Source: Aurantiacibacter spongiae
Lineage (GTDB): Bacteria; Pseudomonadota; Alphaproteobacteria; Sphingomonadales; Sphingomonadaceae
Reading direction: 5' to 3'
Assembly: GCF_003815535.1 (NCBI RefSeq)
Contig: NZ_RPFZ01000001.1
Coordinates: forward strand, 2,728,001 to 2,792,000
Length of the DNA stretch: 64,000 nt
Below the pieces are notes generated by a model that was given only the letters and a program-made list of their open reading frames with translations, had not been told where the DNA came from and ran no database searches. Shown here in pieces: positions 16,516-25,763 of the stretch; within the stretch, counting starts at the first letter, position 1; every line of letters starts with the position of its first letter. The translations under genes and the position numbers were made by a program.

Positions 16516-17781
16516 ATGCGGCGTGTCGTCGTGACCGGACTGGGCCTCGTTACGCCGCTGGGTGCGGACGTGGAGACCGCCTGGGGCAACATCAAGGCCG
16601 GCAGGAGCGGGGCGGGGCCGATCACCCGTTTCGATGCGTCCGACCAGAAGTGCCGGATCGCCTGCGAGGTGAAGCCGGCCGATCACGAATACGGCTTCGA
16701 CGCCGACAGGCGCGTCGATCACAAGGTCCAGCGCCAGGTCGATCCGTTCATCGTCTACGGCATCGACGCCGCCGGACAGGCGATCGAGGACGCGGGGCTG
16801 GAAGACATGCCGGAGGATCTGCGCCTGCGCGCGGGCTGTTCCATCGGCTCGGGCATCGGCGGCCTGCCGGGGATCGAGAAGGAATCGCTCGTCCTGGCAG
16901 AGAAGGGTCCGGGCCGCGTCTCCCCGCATTTCGTCCACGGACGGCTCATCAACCTCGTGTCCGGGCAGGTCAGCATCAAATACGGCCTCATGGGCCCCAA
17001 CCACGCGGTCGTCACGGCCTGCTCGACCGGGGCGCACTCGATCGGCGATGCCGCGCGCATGATCCGCGAGGACGATGCCGACATCATGCTGGCGGGCGGT
17101 GCGGAGGCGACGATCTGCCCCATCGGCATTGCCGGCTTCGCCCAGGCGCGCGCCCTTTCCACCGCCTTCAACGACGAGCCGACGAGGGCCAGCCGGCCCT
17201 ATGACGAGGCGCGCGACGGTTTCGTGATGGGCGAGGGCGCGGGCGTCGTCGTGCTGGAGGAATACGAACACGCGAAACGGCGCGGCGCCACGATCTACGC
17301 CGAAGTCCTGGGATACGGTCTGTCGGGCGACGCCTATCACGTCACCGCTCCGCATCCCGAGGGGTCGGGCGCCTATCGCTCGATGGCGATGGCGCTGCGC
17401 AAGGCGGGCCTCGAGCCATCGGACATCGATTACATCAATGCCCACGGCACCAGCACGCCACTGGGAGACGAGCTGGAACTGGGCGCGGTCCGCCGCCTGT
17501 TCGGCGATGCCATCGACGGCGTTTCGATGAGCAGCACCAAGTCCGCCATCGGCCACCTGCTCGGCGGCGCGGGCGCGGTGGAGAGCATCTTCTGCATCCT
17601 GGCGATGCGCGACCAGGTCGCGCCGCCGACGCTCAACCTCGACAATCCCTCGCCCAGTTGCGAGGGCGTGGACCTCGTGCCGCACGAGGCGAAGGAGCGC
17701 AGGATCCGCGCGATCCTGAACAACAGCTTCGGCTTCGGCGGCACCAACGCCTCGCTGGTGATGAAGCGGAACGAGGACTGA
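16516..17781 (+). CDS. fabF: Beta-ketoacyl-ACP synthase II
   Basis: 421 residues. It condenses malonyl-ACP with acyl-ACP in fatty acid elongation. The Cys-His-His triad is visible: Cys169 in ACSTGAHS, His310 in NAHGTSTPLGD and His347 in GHLLGGAGA. The C-terminal FGFGGTNASLV glycine loop is also present. The ATG at 16516 (MRRVVVTGLG) follows GGAGAG; a TTG at 16501 would add five residues. mltG starts two bases after the stop codon. Confidence 0.96.
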   Translation: MRRVVVTGLGLVTPLGADVETAWGNIKAGRSGAGPITRFDASDQKCRIACEVKPADHEYGFDADRRVDHKVQRQVDPFIVYGIDAAGQAIEDAGLEDMPEDLRLRAGCSIGSGIGGLPGIEKESLVLAEKGPGRVSPHFVHGRLINLVSGQVSIKYGLMGPNHAVVTACSTGAHSIGDAARMIREDDADIMLAGGAEATICPIGIAGFAQARALSTAFNDEPTRASRPYDEARDGFVMGEGAGVVVLEEYEHAKRRGATIYAEVLGYGLSGDAYHVTAPHPEGSGAYRSMAMALRKAGLEPSDIDYINAHGTSTPLGDELELGAVRRLFGDAIDGVSMSSTKSAIGHLLGGAGAVESIFCILAMRDQVAPPTLNLDNPSPSCEGVDLVPHEAKERRIRAILNNSFGFGGTNASLVMKRNED

Positions 17782-17782
17782 C

Positions 17783-18754
17783 ATGACGCGCACGTTCGGC
17801 CTGCTGGCGGCCGTCGGTGTGCTGATCGTCGCGGTTCTCGCGGGCTGGTTCCTGGCGGGCTGGTACGGCAGCGCCGAGATCGAGGAAGACACCGCTTTCA
17901 TCGTCCCCTCCGGCGCGACGCTGACCTCCACCGCCAACAAGCTTGCGCAAGTGGGCGTCATCGGCGACGCCGACGGCTTTCTCCTTCGTGCCAAGCTTCT
18001 GGGCAGCGGCGATCCGGTGAAGGCCGGCGAGTTCATGCTGGCCGCCAACGACAGCCCCGCCGGCATCCTCGACACGCTCCAGCACGGCGAGGTCATCCGC
18101 CGCTTCGTGACCGTGCCCGAGGGAATGCCAAGCGTGATGGTGCACGATATCCTGATGGCCGAGCCGCTGCTGACCGGCGCGATACCGGTGCCCGAGGAAG
18201 GCAGCGTCCTGCCCGACACCTACGATTTCGAGCGCGGCGAATCGCGGGCCGCCGTGCTTGCCCGGATGCAGGTGGCGATGGACCGGGCCGTGGCCGAGCT
18301 GTGGCCCAGGCGCAGTCCGGACACGGTGGCGAAAACGCCGCAGGAAGCGGTGACGCTCGCCTCGATCGTGGAAAAGGAAACGGGCGTCCCGCGCGAGAGG
18401 CGCATGGTCGCCGGCCTCTATTCCAACCGCATCCGGCAGGGCATCAGGCTCCAGGCCGATCCCACGATCATCTACCCGATCACCAAGGGGCGCCCGCTCG
18501 GCCGTCGCATCCGCCAGTCCGAAATCGCCGCCATCAACGATTACAACACCTATTCGATGGCTGGACTGCCCAAGGGGCCGATTACCAATCCCGGCCGTGC
18601 CAGCATAGAGGCGGTGCTCCATCCGGCCGATACCGACGCCATCTACATGGTCGCGGACGGCACGGGCGGTCACGAGTTCAACGATACGCTCGCCGGCCAC
18701 AACGCGGCGGTGGAGCGCTGGTTCGCCCTGCGCCGCGAACGCGGGGAGATGTGA
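17783..18754 (+). CDS. mltG: Endolytic peptidoglycan transglycosylase
   Basis: 323 residues. MltG cuts nascent glycan strands in the inner membrane and so sets strand length. It has one N-terminal transmembrane helix (about 6-27), a LysM-like segment (TLTSTANKLAQVGVI), and the YceG catalytic domain. The catalytic Glu is E197 in LASIVEKET, and the conserved YNTYSMAGLPKGPI and NPG motifs follow. The gene is two bases after fabF, and its stop overlaps the GTG start of the next gene. Confidence 0.93.
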   Translation: MTRTFGLLAAVGVLIVAVLAGWFLAGWYGSAEIEEDTAFIVPSGATLTSTANKLAQVGVIGDADGFLLRAKLLGSGDPVKAGEFMLAANDSPAGILDTLQHGEVIRRFVTVPEGMPSVMVHDILMAEPLLTGAIPVPEEGSVLPDTYDFERGESRAAVLARMQVAMDRAVAELWPRRSPDTVAKTPQEAVTLASIVEKETGVPRERRMVAGLYSNRIRQGIRLQADPTIIYPITKGRPLGRRIRQSEIAAINDYNTYSMAGLPKGPITNPGRASIEAVLHPADTDAIYMVADGTGGHEFNDTLAGHNAAVERWFALRRERGEM

Positions 18755-19272
18755 CCGGCGCCGGCGGTCCAGCGCCGCTCATCGTCACCGCGCTGCTGCC
18801 CGACGATCTCCAGGCCCGTGCCAACGCGCTACGACAGGCGCACTTTCCGCCCGAACGCAACTATCTCGCGGCCCATGTCACCCTGTTCCACGCCCTTCCG
18901 CCGAGTGCGGAGGGGGAGGTGCGCGAATGCCTGGCGCGCATGGTGCGCGACCATTCGCCCGTCCCCGCGCGGCTGCTCGGCGTCATGAAGCTGGGGAAGG
19001 GCACCGCGCTCAGGATCGAGAGCGAGGGCATGATCGCGCTGTGGCGCGAGCTGGCCGATCGCTTCCACGGCCTGCTGACCCCGCAGGACGAACACCGGCC
19101 CCGGCTGCACGTCACCGTGCAGAACAAGGTCAGTCTGGAAGACGCCAAGGCGCTCCAGGCGCAGCTTGCACCGCAGATCGTGCCGCGCGATTTCGCCTTT
19201 GCCGGGCTTGGGCTTCACGCCTATCGCGGCGGTCCGTGGGAACACCTCAAGAGCTTCCGCTTCCGCGGTTGA
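18751..19272 (+). CDS. 2H phosphoesterase family protein (2'-5' RNA ligase-like)
   Basis: 173 residues. The two H-x-T-x motifs of the 2H phosphoesterase superfamily are visible: HVTLFH (about 47) and HVTVQN (about 119). Members hydrolyse 2',3'-cyclic phosphates or ligate 2'-5' linked RNA; the natural substrate here is unknown. The start is GTG 18751, overlapping the mltG stop as GTGA, which fixes the start and implies translational coupling. It is the last gene of the acpP-fabF-mltG unit. Confidence 0.85.
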   Translation: MTGAGGPAPLIVTALLPDDLQARANALRQAHFPPERNYLAAHVTLFHALPPSAEGEVRECLARMVRDHSPVPARLLGVMKLGKGTALRIESEGMIALWRELADRFHGLLTPQDEHRPRLHVTVQNKVSLEDAKALQAQLAPQIVPRDFAFAGLGLHAYRGGPWEHLKSFRFRG

Positions 19273-19338
19273 CGGTGCGTCGTTTTGCCGGTTGACCAGC
19301 CGCGCCCCGCCACCTAAATGGCGCGCCTTGCCCGATGG

Positions 19339-19415
19339 GGCGGAGTAGCTCAGGTGGTTAGAGCAGGGGAATCATAATCCCCGTGTCGGGGGTTCGAGTC
19401 CCTCCTCCGCTACCA
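19339..19415 (+). tRNA. tRNA-Met (CAU), elongator type
   Basis: A 77-base cloverleaf. The acceptor stem is GGCGGAG/CUCCGCU with a G1-U72 wobble and discriminator A73. The D arm is GCUC/GAGC, the anticodon stem GGGGA/UCCCC with loop AUCAUAA gives anticodon CAU, and the T arm contains GGUUCGAGUCC. The CCA end is encoded. The G1-U72 pair and body match elongator tRNA-Met. It lacks the C1-A72 type mismatch of the initiator and the GGGCC acceptor of tRNA-Ile2. Confidence 0.93.
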
Positions 19416-19506
19416 GGCCCGGTGGGTCGATCCGGTTATCCCCAAACCGCCGGTAATCCATTCCTCAAGGCTGGAGCTGCCGGTTCATCCGGATAGCTGG
19501 CGCCCC

Positions 19507-21546
19507 TTGCCCTTTGCCGCGGCGGCTGCGGGCCGTGAACGGGAAGGCGCGGTCTACCGGAGCGACATCGACGGCCTTCGCTGCCTCGCCGTGGTGCCGC
19601 TGGTGCTGTGCCACACTGGAATAGCCGGTTTATCCAGCGGTCTCGTCGGCGTCGACATCGTCTTCGTCATTTCGGGCCTTCTCATCACCGGAATACTGGC
19701 GAGCGAGATCGAGCGTGGCACCTATTCGATCGCGAAGTTCTACGAACGCCGCGCGCGCCGCATCCTGCCGGCAGTTCTGACCGTCATTCTCGCCTGCCTC
19801 GTCGGCGGCTGGTTCATCCTGCTGCCGGACGAGTATGTCGCGCTCGGCAAGTCGGCCATTGCGGCGATCGGGTTCGCGTCGAACATCCGGTTTCTGACGG
19901 AAGGATCGAACTATTTCGGCGCCGACGTCGCCTTCGATCCGCTGCTGCACACCTGGTCGCTGGCGGTGGAAGAACAATTCTACCTCGTCTTTCCCGTCCT
20001 GCTCGTCGCGCTTTCGGGCCGTCATCGTCATCAGCGCCTGCGCGTGCTGGCTGCCCTGTGCGCCATCTCCTTCGCGATCTCTGTCTGGGGCGCGCATCGT
20101 GTCCAGATGATGGCGTTCTACCTTTCGCCCCTGCGGTTGTGGGAACTGGGGCTGGGATCGCTGCTCGCACTCGGCGCCATTCCCCCGGCGACGGATCGCC
20201 GCTGGTGCGAGGCGGGGGGCATCGCGGGTCTGTTCCTGATCGCTGCAAGTATCGCGCTTCTCACGGAAAACTCCCCGTTTCCCGGGCTCGCGGCGCTCCC
20301 CGTCTGTCTCGGAACGGTCCTGCTGATCTGGAGTGGAGCGAGCGGGACCTCCCTTGCCGCCCGCCTGTTGTCGCTGCGGCCTTTCGTGCTGATCGGACTC
20401 GTATCCTACTCGCTTTATCTCTGGCACTGGCCGCTGATCGTGCTGTTCCGGCTGCGGCTTTCGAGCGCCGATCTCCCGCTGTCCGTGGCGCTGATGGCGA
20501 TCGGTCTGTCATTCGTGTTCGCCTGGCTATCCTGGCGCTATGTCGAGCAGCCCTTCCGGCGGCCGCGCAAGCCCGTTCGCACCGACCGCGCCAGGGCACT
20601 CGCGTGGTCAGGTGCGGCGATGGCGGGGGTGGCTGCCGCCGCGACGGTGCCGCTGACGATGGACGGGTTTCCCGACCGGTTGCCCGCGCCCACGCAGCTC
20701 GCCTATTCGGTCGCCAAGGCTCGCGGAACGCTCAGCCTCGAATACGAGCGGATGGAGCGTACGAGATTGCCGTGTGCGGTAGGCGAGGATCTGGCACCTT
20801 CGAGCGAGCCGGATCTTGTGATCTGGGGCGATTCCCATTCGCTGGCGATGGTCGCTGCCTTCGACGAGATACTGGACGAGCAAGGCCTGTCGGGTCTGGC
20901 CTATGTCCGTCCGTCCTGTGCCGCGATGGTGGGGCTGGGGCGCACCGACAAGGATGACGGGGAGCAATGCGAACGCCACAATCGCCGCGTGCTCGAGGAG
21001 ATCGAGCGCCTTTCCGGCGACGAGACGGTGATTCTCATCAGTCGCTGGGCGCTGCTTACCGAGGGCGAGCGATCCGAAGGCGAAGCGGGAATCGATGCCG
21101 ACCTTGCGGAGATGGAACGCGCGCGGCAACCCGAAGACGCCTCCAATCCGGCGCTGGTTCTCGAAGGACTGGACATGACGGTAAGGGAACTGACCGACGA
21201 CGGGGTCGATGTCATCGTCATGCGGCCCACGCCCGAATTCGGCTACGACATTCCCAAGGCGATGGCGCGCCGGACCTGGACGGGCGTATCGCCGCGCGCG
21301 GTGGACCGGGGCGACTATGTCCGCCGCGCGGCCGAAACCAATGCGATCATCGACACGGTGATTGCGCGGTACAACGCGAAGGCGTTGTCCCCCGCCGACG
21401 TGCTGTGCCCCGATGATTGCCGCACGCAGCTGGGCGACCGCATCCTCTACCGTGACGACGATCACCTCAGCCTCGCCGGATCGGAATGGCTGCTGCGCGA
21501 GATGATGCGGCGCGGGGTGCTGTCGATACCCGACACGCCGGGTTGA
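19507..21546 (+). CDS. OafA/YrhL-type membrane acyltransferase with SGNH domain
   Basis: About 679 residues from a TTG start. The N-terminal acyltransferase-3 domain has about ten membrane segments, beginning with the family motif YRSDIDGLRCLAVVPLV, then FYERRARRILPA and the SLAVEEQFYLVFP signature near residue 155. A periplasmic SGNH-like C-terminal domain follows after about 430: the nucleophile motif IWGDSHSLAM and the late DDHLSLAGS block. Such fusions O-acetylate surface glycans, O-antigen or peptidoglycan; the acceptor is unknown. No ATG occurs near the N-terminus. It stands alone between tRNA-Met and the trehalose genes. Confidence 0.85.
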   Translation: MPFAAAAAGREREGAVYRSDIDGLRCLAVVPLVLCHTGIAGLSSGLVGVDIVFVISGLLITGILASEIERGTYSIAKFYERRARRILPAVLTVILACLVGGWFILLPDEYVALGKSAIAAIGFASNIRFLTEGSNYFGADVAFDPLLHTWSLAVEEQFYLVFPVLLVALSGRHRHQRLRVLAALCAISFAISVWGAHRVQMMAFYLSPLRLWELGLGSLLALGAIPPATDRRWCEAGGIAGLFLIAASIALLTENSPFPGLAALPVCLGTVLLIWSGASGTSLAARLLSLRPFVLIGLVSYSLYLWHWPLIVLFRLRLSSADLPLSVALMAIGLSFVFAWLSWRYVEQPFRRPRKPVRTDRARALAWSGAAMAGVAAAATVPLTMDGFPDRLPAPTQLAYSVAKARGTLSLEYERMERTRLPCAVGEDLAPSSEPDLVIWGDSHSLAMVAAFDEILDEQGLSGLAYVRPSCAAMVGLGRTDKDDGEQCERHNRRVLEEIERLSGDETVILISRWALLTEGERSEGEAGIDADLAEMERARQPEDASNPALVLEGLDMTVRELTDDGVDVIVMRPTPEFGYDIPKAMARRTWTGVSPRAVDRGDYVRRAAETNAIIDTVIARYNAKALSPADVLCPDDCRTQLGDRILYRDDDHLSLAGSEWLLREMMRRGVLSIPDTPG

Positions 21547-21610
21547 TGATAATAGACGCCGGGGGCATCGGCGATTGACCTTGGCGGGTGCGTCATTATC
21601 CCCCACCGTC

Positions 21611-22348
21611 ATGTCCGAACCTCTGCCGCCGCCGCCCGACCTTGCCGCGCTTCGCTCGGGACAGACGATCGCGCTGTTCCTGGATTTCGACGGCACGCTC
21701 GTCGAACTGGCCGACACCCCCGACGCCATTACCGTGCCTTCGAACCTGCACGAGCGGCTGTGCGCGCTGGCGGATCGGCTGGGCGGGCGGCTGGCGCTCG
21801 TCAGCGGACGCGCCATCGTCGATCTGGAACGCCATGTCGGGCCGGTGGCGCTCGCCTGCGCGGGTTCGCATGGCGGCCATTGCCGGGATGCGACGGGCAG
21901 GGCGGTGGGCAATGTGCCGGGGGGGCTGCCACCGCGCTCGCTTGCCGATATCCGCGACTTCGCGCAGGAGCACGGCTTCGCGCTGGAGGACAAGCCGCAC
22001 GGCGCGGCGCTGCATTACCGGGCCGACCCCTCGCTGGAAGAGCGCGGGCTGGCCTTCGCCCGGGACATCGCCGCCGAACACGATCTCGACGTCAAGCGGG
22101 GAAAGTTCCTCATCGAGCTGGTCGGGCGGGGCGCCAACAAGGGCAGCGCGGTGCGCGCCTTCATGGACCGCGACCCGTTCGCCGGTGCGGTGCCGGTCTT
22201 CGTGGGCGATGACGTGACCGACGAGGACGGCATGTGCGCCGCCGCCGACCTCGGCGGATTCGGCATCGCCGTGGGGGACCGGCGCAACGAGCAGGCGAAA
22301 TACAACCTTGCCAGCGTTGCCGCAGTGCACCATTGGCTGGGCCTGTGA
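21611..22348 (+). CDS. otsB: Trehalose-6-phosphate phosphatase
   Basis: 245 residues. It dephosphorylates trehalose 6-phosphate to trehalose, a compatible solute. HAD-family motifs: LFLDFDGTLVE (motif I, about 22-32), SGRAIVDL (motif II), and the late GDDVTDEDGM block. I chose ATG 21611 (MSEPLPPPPD); an upstream in-frame TTG at 21575 would add twelve unconserved residues. Its stop overlaps the GTG start of the GH15 gene as GTGA. First gene of otsB-GH15-otsA. Confidence 0.93.
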   Translation: MSEPLPPPPDLAALRSGQTIALFLDFDGTLVELADTPDAITVPSNLHERLCALADRLGGRLALVSGRAIVDLERHVGPVALACAGSHGGHCRDATGRAVGNVPGGLPPRSLADIRDFAQEHGFALEDKPHGAALHYRADPSLEERGLAFARDIAAEHDLDVKRGKFLIELVGRGANKGSAVRAFMDRDPFAGAVPVFVGDDVTDEDGMCAAADLGGFGIAVGDRRNEQAKYNLASVAAVHHWLGL

Positions 22349-24171
22349 CCCAGCAGACCAGCGCACCGCCCCTTCCCGCCCATGTCTCCGACCTCGAATT
22401 GTGGCCGGTCGGCAATTGCCAGGTCTCCGGCCTCATCGACCGGCGCGGCGGCATCGTGTGGGGCTGCGTGCCGCGCGTCGATGGCGACCCGACCTTTTGC
22501 GCTCTGCTCAACGGGTCCTCGCAGGATGTCGGCGTCTGGCGGTTCGAGCTGGAAGGGCAGGTGTCCGCCCGGCAGGAATATATCCGCAACACGCCCAACC
22601 TCGTCACCACGCTGGAGGCGGAGGATGGCAGCGCGGTGGAGATCCTCGATTTCTGTCCGCGCTTCGAGCGATCGGGGCGGATGTACCGCCCGGTCGCCTT
22701 CGTGCGGATCGTGCGGCCCGTATCGGGCAATCCGCGCATCCGCGTCGCGCTCAGCCCGATGCGCAACTACGGCGCCTCCACCGTGGAGACGACCAACGGC
22801 ACCAATCACATCCGCTACCTGTTGCCGCAGCAGGCCCTGCGGCTGAGCACCGATGCCTCGGTCGGCTACATCCTCGAGAACCGGTTCTTCCGCATCGAGG
22901 ACGACATGCACTTCTTCCTCGGCCCGGACGAGCCGTTCGTCGGCAATCTGCGCGAGGAAGTGCGCCATATGGAGCAACTGACGCGCAAGTACTGGCAGCA
23001 CTGGGTGCGCGGGCTGGCGACGCCGTTCGAATGGCAGGACGCGGTCATCCGCGCCGCGATCACGCTCAAGCTGTGCCAGCACGAGGAGACGGGCGCCATC
23101 GTCGCGGCGCTGACGACCTCGATCCCCGAGGCGCCCGGCAGCGAGCGCAACTGGGACTATCGCTACTGCTGGATCCGCGATTCGTACTACACGGTGCAGG
23201 CGCTCAACCGGCTCGGCGCGCTCGACGTGCTGGAGAAGTATCTCGGTTATCTGCGCAACATCGTCGACGAGGCGCAGGGCGGACAGGTGCAGCCGCTCTA
23301 TTCGGTGATGGGCGTCGCCGAGCTGGACGAGACGACCGCCGCCCACCTCGCCGGCTACCGCGGCATGGGACCGGTGCGGATCGGCAACGCCGCCTACAAG
23401 CAGGTGCAGTACGATTGCTACGGCCAGATCGTGCTGCCGACCGTGCAGGGCTTCTTCGACAAGCGCCTGCTGCGGATCGCCGACGACCGCGACTTCACCG
23501 CGCTGGAGGAGGTGGGCGAAATGGCCTGGCTCAAGCACGACCAGCCCGACGCGGGCCTGTGGGAATTCCGCACCCGGCAGGAAACGCATACCTATTCCGC
23601 GGTGATGAGCTGGGCGGCCTGCGACCGGCTCGCAAAGACCGCCGATTTCCTCGGCAAGGACGATCGCCGCGCGCTGTGGCAGGAACGCGCCGACGCCATT
23701 CGCGATACGGTGGAGGCGAAGGCCTGGAAGGGCGAGAACGGGGAAGGCCATTACGGCGCCAGCTTCCAGAGCGACTATCTCGATGCGAGCCTGCTGCAAT
23801 TGCTCGAACTGCATTATCTCGATCCCGATGACGCGCGCTTCCAGAAGACCTTCGCCCTGATCGAGCGCGACCTGCGCCGGGGCGAGCACATGCTGCGCTA
23901 CGCGGCGGAGGACGATTTCGGCGCGCCCGAGACCGCCTTCAACATCTGCACCTTCTGGCTGATCGAGGCGCTGGCGCTGATGGACCGCAAGGAAGAGGCG
24001 CGCGACCTGTTCTGCTCCATGCTCGCCCATCGCACCGGGTCGGGCCTCCTGTCGGAGGACATGGACTTCGAAAACGGCGAATTGTGGGGGAACTTCCCCC
24101 AGACCTACTCGCTGGTCGGTATAATCAATTGCGCCGGGCTGCTGTCGCAAAGCTGGAGCACCGTGCGCTGA
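22345..24171 (+). CDS. Glycoside hydrolase family 15 protein (glucoamylase/trehalase type)
   Basis: 608 residues. An N-terminal beta-sandwich domain (to about 230; RRGGIVWGCVPRVDGDPTF near 29) precedes an (alpha/alpha)6 barrel. The GH15 signature RNWDYRYCWIRDSYYTVQAL is near 266, and a second block is QPDAGLWEFRTRQETHTYS near 400. Bacterial GH15 members include glucoamylases and trehalases. Its place between otsB and otsA suggests it trims trehalose or related alpha-glucosides, but specificity is inferred from context only. The start is GTG 22345, coupled to otsB by GTGA overlap. Confidence 0.88.
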   Translation: MTQQTSAPPLPAHVSDLELWPVGNCQVSGLIDRRGGIVWGCVPRVDGDPTFCALLNGSSQDVGVWRFELEGQVSARQEYIRNTPNLVTTLEAEDGSAVEILDFCPRFERSGRMYRPVAFVRIVRPVSGNPRIRVALSPMRNYGASTVETTNGTNHIRYLLPQQALRLSTDASVGYILENRFFRIEDDMHFFLGPDEPFVGNLREEVRHMEQLTRKYWQHWVRGLATPFEWQDAVIRAAITLKLCQHEETGAIVAALTTSIPEAPGSERNWDYRYCWIRDSYYTVQALNRLGALDVLEKYLGYLRNIVDEAQGGQVQPLYSVMGVAELDETTAAHLAGYRGMGPVRIGNAAYKQVQYDCYGQIVLPTVQGFFDKRLLRIADDRDFTALEEVGEMAWLKHDQPDAGLWEFRTRQETHTYSAVMSWAACDRLAKTADFLGKDDRRALWQERADAIRDTVEAKAWKGENGEGHYGASFQSDYLDASLLQLLELHYLDPDDARFQKTFALIERDLRRGEHMLRYAAEDDFGAPETAFNICTFWLIEALALMDRKEEARDLFCSMLAHRTGSGLLSEDMDFENGELWGNFPQTYSLVGIINCAGLLSQSWSTVR

Positions 24172-24199
24172 GCTTTAGCGTTCCGACAGGGGAAACGTC

Positions 24200-25585
24200 A
24201 TCGCCAGGCTAGTCGTCATATCGAACCGGGTCGCCGTGCCCAAGGCGCGCGGCGTGCCCGGCGCGCAGGGCGGACTGGCCGGCGCACTCAACGCGGCTCT
24301 GCGCGACCACGGCGGCGTGTGGTTCGGGTGGTCCGGCCAGGAAACCGACGAATTCACCGGCAGCGTGAATTACGTCCGCTCGGCCGAAGGGGTGACGACG
24401 GCGACCATCGATCTCGAGCATCAGGACGTGCAGGAATACTATTACGGCTACGCCAATTCCACGCTCTGGCCGCTGTTCCACTACCGCATCGACCTGACGC
24501 AGTACGAGCGCGAGTTCGGCAAGGGTTACGAGCGGGTCAACCGCCGGTTCGCCGAAAGCGTGCTGCCGCTGATCGACCCGGGCGACATGGTGTGGGTCCA
24601 CGATTACCACCTGCTGCCCCTGGGCAATCAGCTGCGCGAGAACGGGGTGACGAACAAGCTCGGCTTTTTCCTCCACACGCCGTGGCCGCCGACCAATTTG
24701 TTCGTGTCGCTGCCCTATCACGACCGGCTCGTCAGGACGATGCTGGCCTACGATCTGCTCGGTTTCCAGAACAACACCTGGCTCGAAAGCTTCCTGCACT
24801 ACTGCGGGAAGGAGCTGGGGGCCGACGTCGATCACGCAAGCGGCCGCATCACACTCGACGGCAAGGTGACGACAGCGCGCGCCTATCCGATCGGCATCGA
24901 TTACGATCACTTCGTCCAGAAGGGTGATACCGGGGAGGCGCGGCAGGCGCAGCAGCGTCTCATAAGCTCGTGCCGCCGCCGGACCGCGATGATCGGGGTC
25001 GACCGTCTGGACTATTCCAAGGGCCTGCCCGAACGGCTCGACGGTATCGCCCGTTTCTTCGACCGCCATCCGGACCGGGTGCGCGACCTGGTATTCATCC
25101 AGATCGCGCCGCCGAGCCGCGAAAACCTGGAGAGTTACCAGGATATCCGGGAAACGCTGGAACAGAAGACCGGGCAGATCAACGGTGCCCGCTCGGAAGT
25201 CGATCTCGTTCCCGTGCGCTACGTGAACAAGGGGCAGAGTCAGGAACAGCTGTTCGGCTTCTATCGCGCCAGCAAGATCGGCCTAGTCACGCCCTTGCGC
25301 GACGGGATGAATCTGGTGGCGAAGGAATATGTCGCGGCGCAGGATCCGGACGATCCCGGCGTGCTGATCCTCTCGCAATTCGCCGGCGCGGCGCAGCAAT
25401 TGTCCGATGCGCTGCTGGTCAATCCGCATAGCGCGGACGACATCGCGCACAACATCCGGCTCGCGCTCGACATGCCGCTCGAGGAGCGGAAGGAAAGGCA
25501 CGGAAAACTGCTGAAGTCGGTGCGGGAAGAAAACGTGCAGCGCTGGACCGCGAATTTCGTGGACGACCTGTCGCAGGCCGGCTGA
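24200..25585 (+). CDS. otsA: Alpha,alpha-trehalose-phosphate synthase, probable ATC start
   Basis: About 461 residues. It makes trehalose 6-phosphate from UDP-glucose and glucose 6-phosphate (GT20). The conserved N-terminus RLVVISNRVAVP is encoded only if translation begins at 24200, where the codon is ATC with AGGGGA six bases upstream. The frame is closed by a TAG at 24176, and no ATG, GTG or TTG lies between that stop and GTG 24236. Starting at GTG 24236 would delete this first beta strand. Later motifs are present: WVHDYHLLPLG, GIDYDHF, GVDRLDYSKGLPERL and LRDGMNLVAKEYVA. The gene begins 28 bases after the GH15 stop and completes the trehalose operon. Confidence 0.9.
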   Translation: MARLVVISNRVAVPKARGVPGAQGGLAGALNAALRDHGGVWFGWSGQETDEFTGSVNYVRSAEGVTTATIDLEHQDVQEYYYGYANSTLWPLFHYRIDLTQYEREFGKGYERVNRRFAESVLPLIDPGDMVWVHDYHLLPLGNQLRENGVTNKLGFFLHTPWPPTNLFVSLPYHDRLVRTMLAYDLLGFQNNTWLESFLHYCGKELGADVDHASGRITLDGKVTTARAYPIGIDYDHFVQKGDTGEARQAQQRLISSCRRRTAMIGVDRLDYSKGLPERLDGIARFFDRHPDRVRDLVFIQIAPPSRENLESYQDIRETLEQKTGQINGARSEVDLVPVRYVNKGQSQEQLFGFYRASKIGLVTPLRDGMNLVAKEYVAAQDPDDPGVLILSQFAGAAQQLSDALLVNPHSADDIAHNIRLALDMPLEERKERHGKLLKSVREENVQRWTANFVDDLSQAG

Positions 25586-25708
25586 CTGCGATCCCGCAAT
25601 GGCGAGGGGCCGTTCGCACGCCTCCCACGCCCCGTGCCCCGCGTCATTTACTTCGACAACCCGGACCCTGTGCAAAGCCTGCGTTGCCGTTGCCCCCGCG
25701 CAGTTTCA

Positions 25709-25741
25709 GCCGAGCCGCACGAAGTCTGGTCCGGCTTCGGC
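25709..25741. repeat. Imperfect inverted repeat between convergent otsA and MAPEG genes
   Basis: GCCGAGCCG (25709-25717) pairs with CGGCTTCGGC (25732-25741) with one bulged base. It lies in a 178-base gap with no gene. It could be a weak bidirectional terminator, but there is no T tract on either strand. Confidence 0.3.
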
Positions 25742-25763
25742 CTCGCCGCCCCAGCCGCAGACT

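Noticed and set aside
22015-24150. 711-codon reverse-strand frame over otsB and the GH15 gene
   Set aside because: Antisense to recognisable enzymes; composition is noise-like and there is no family motif.
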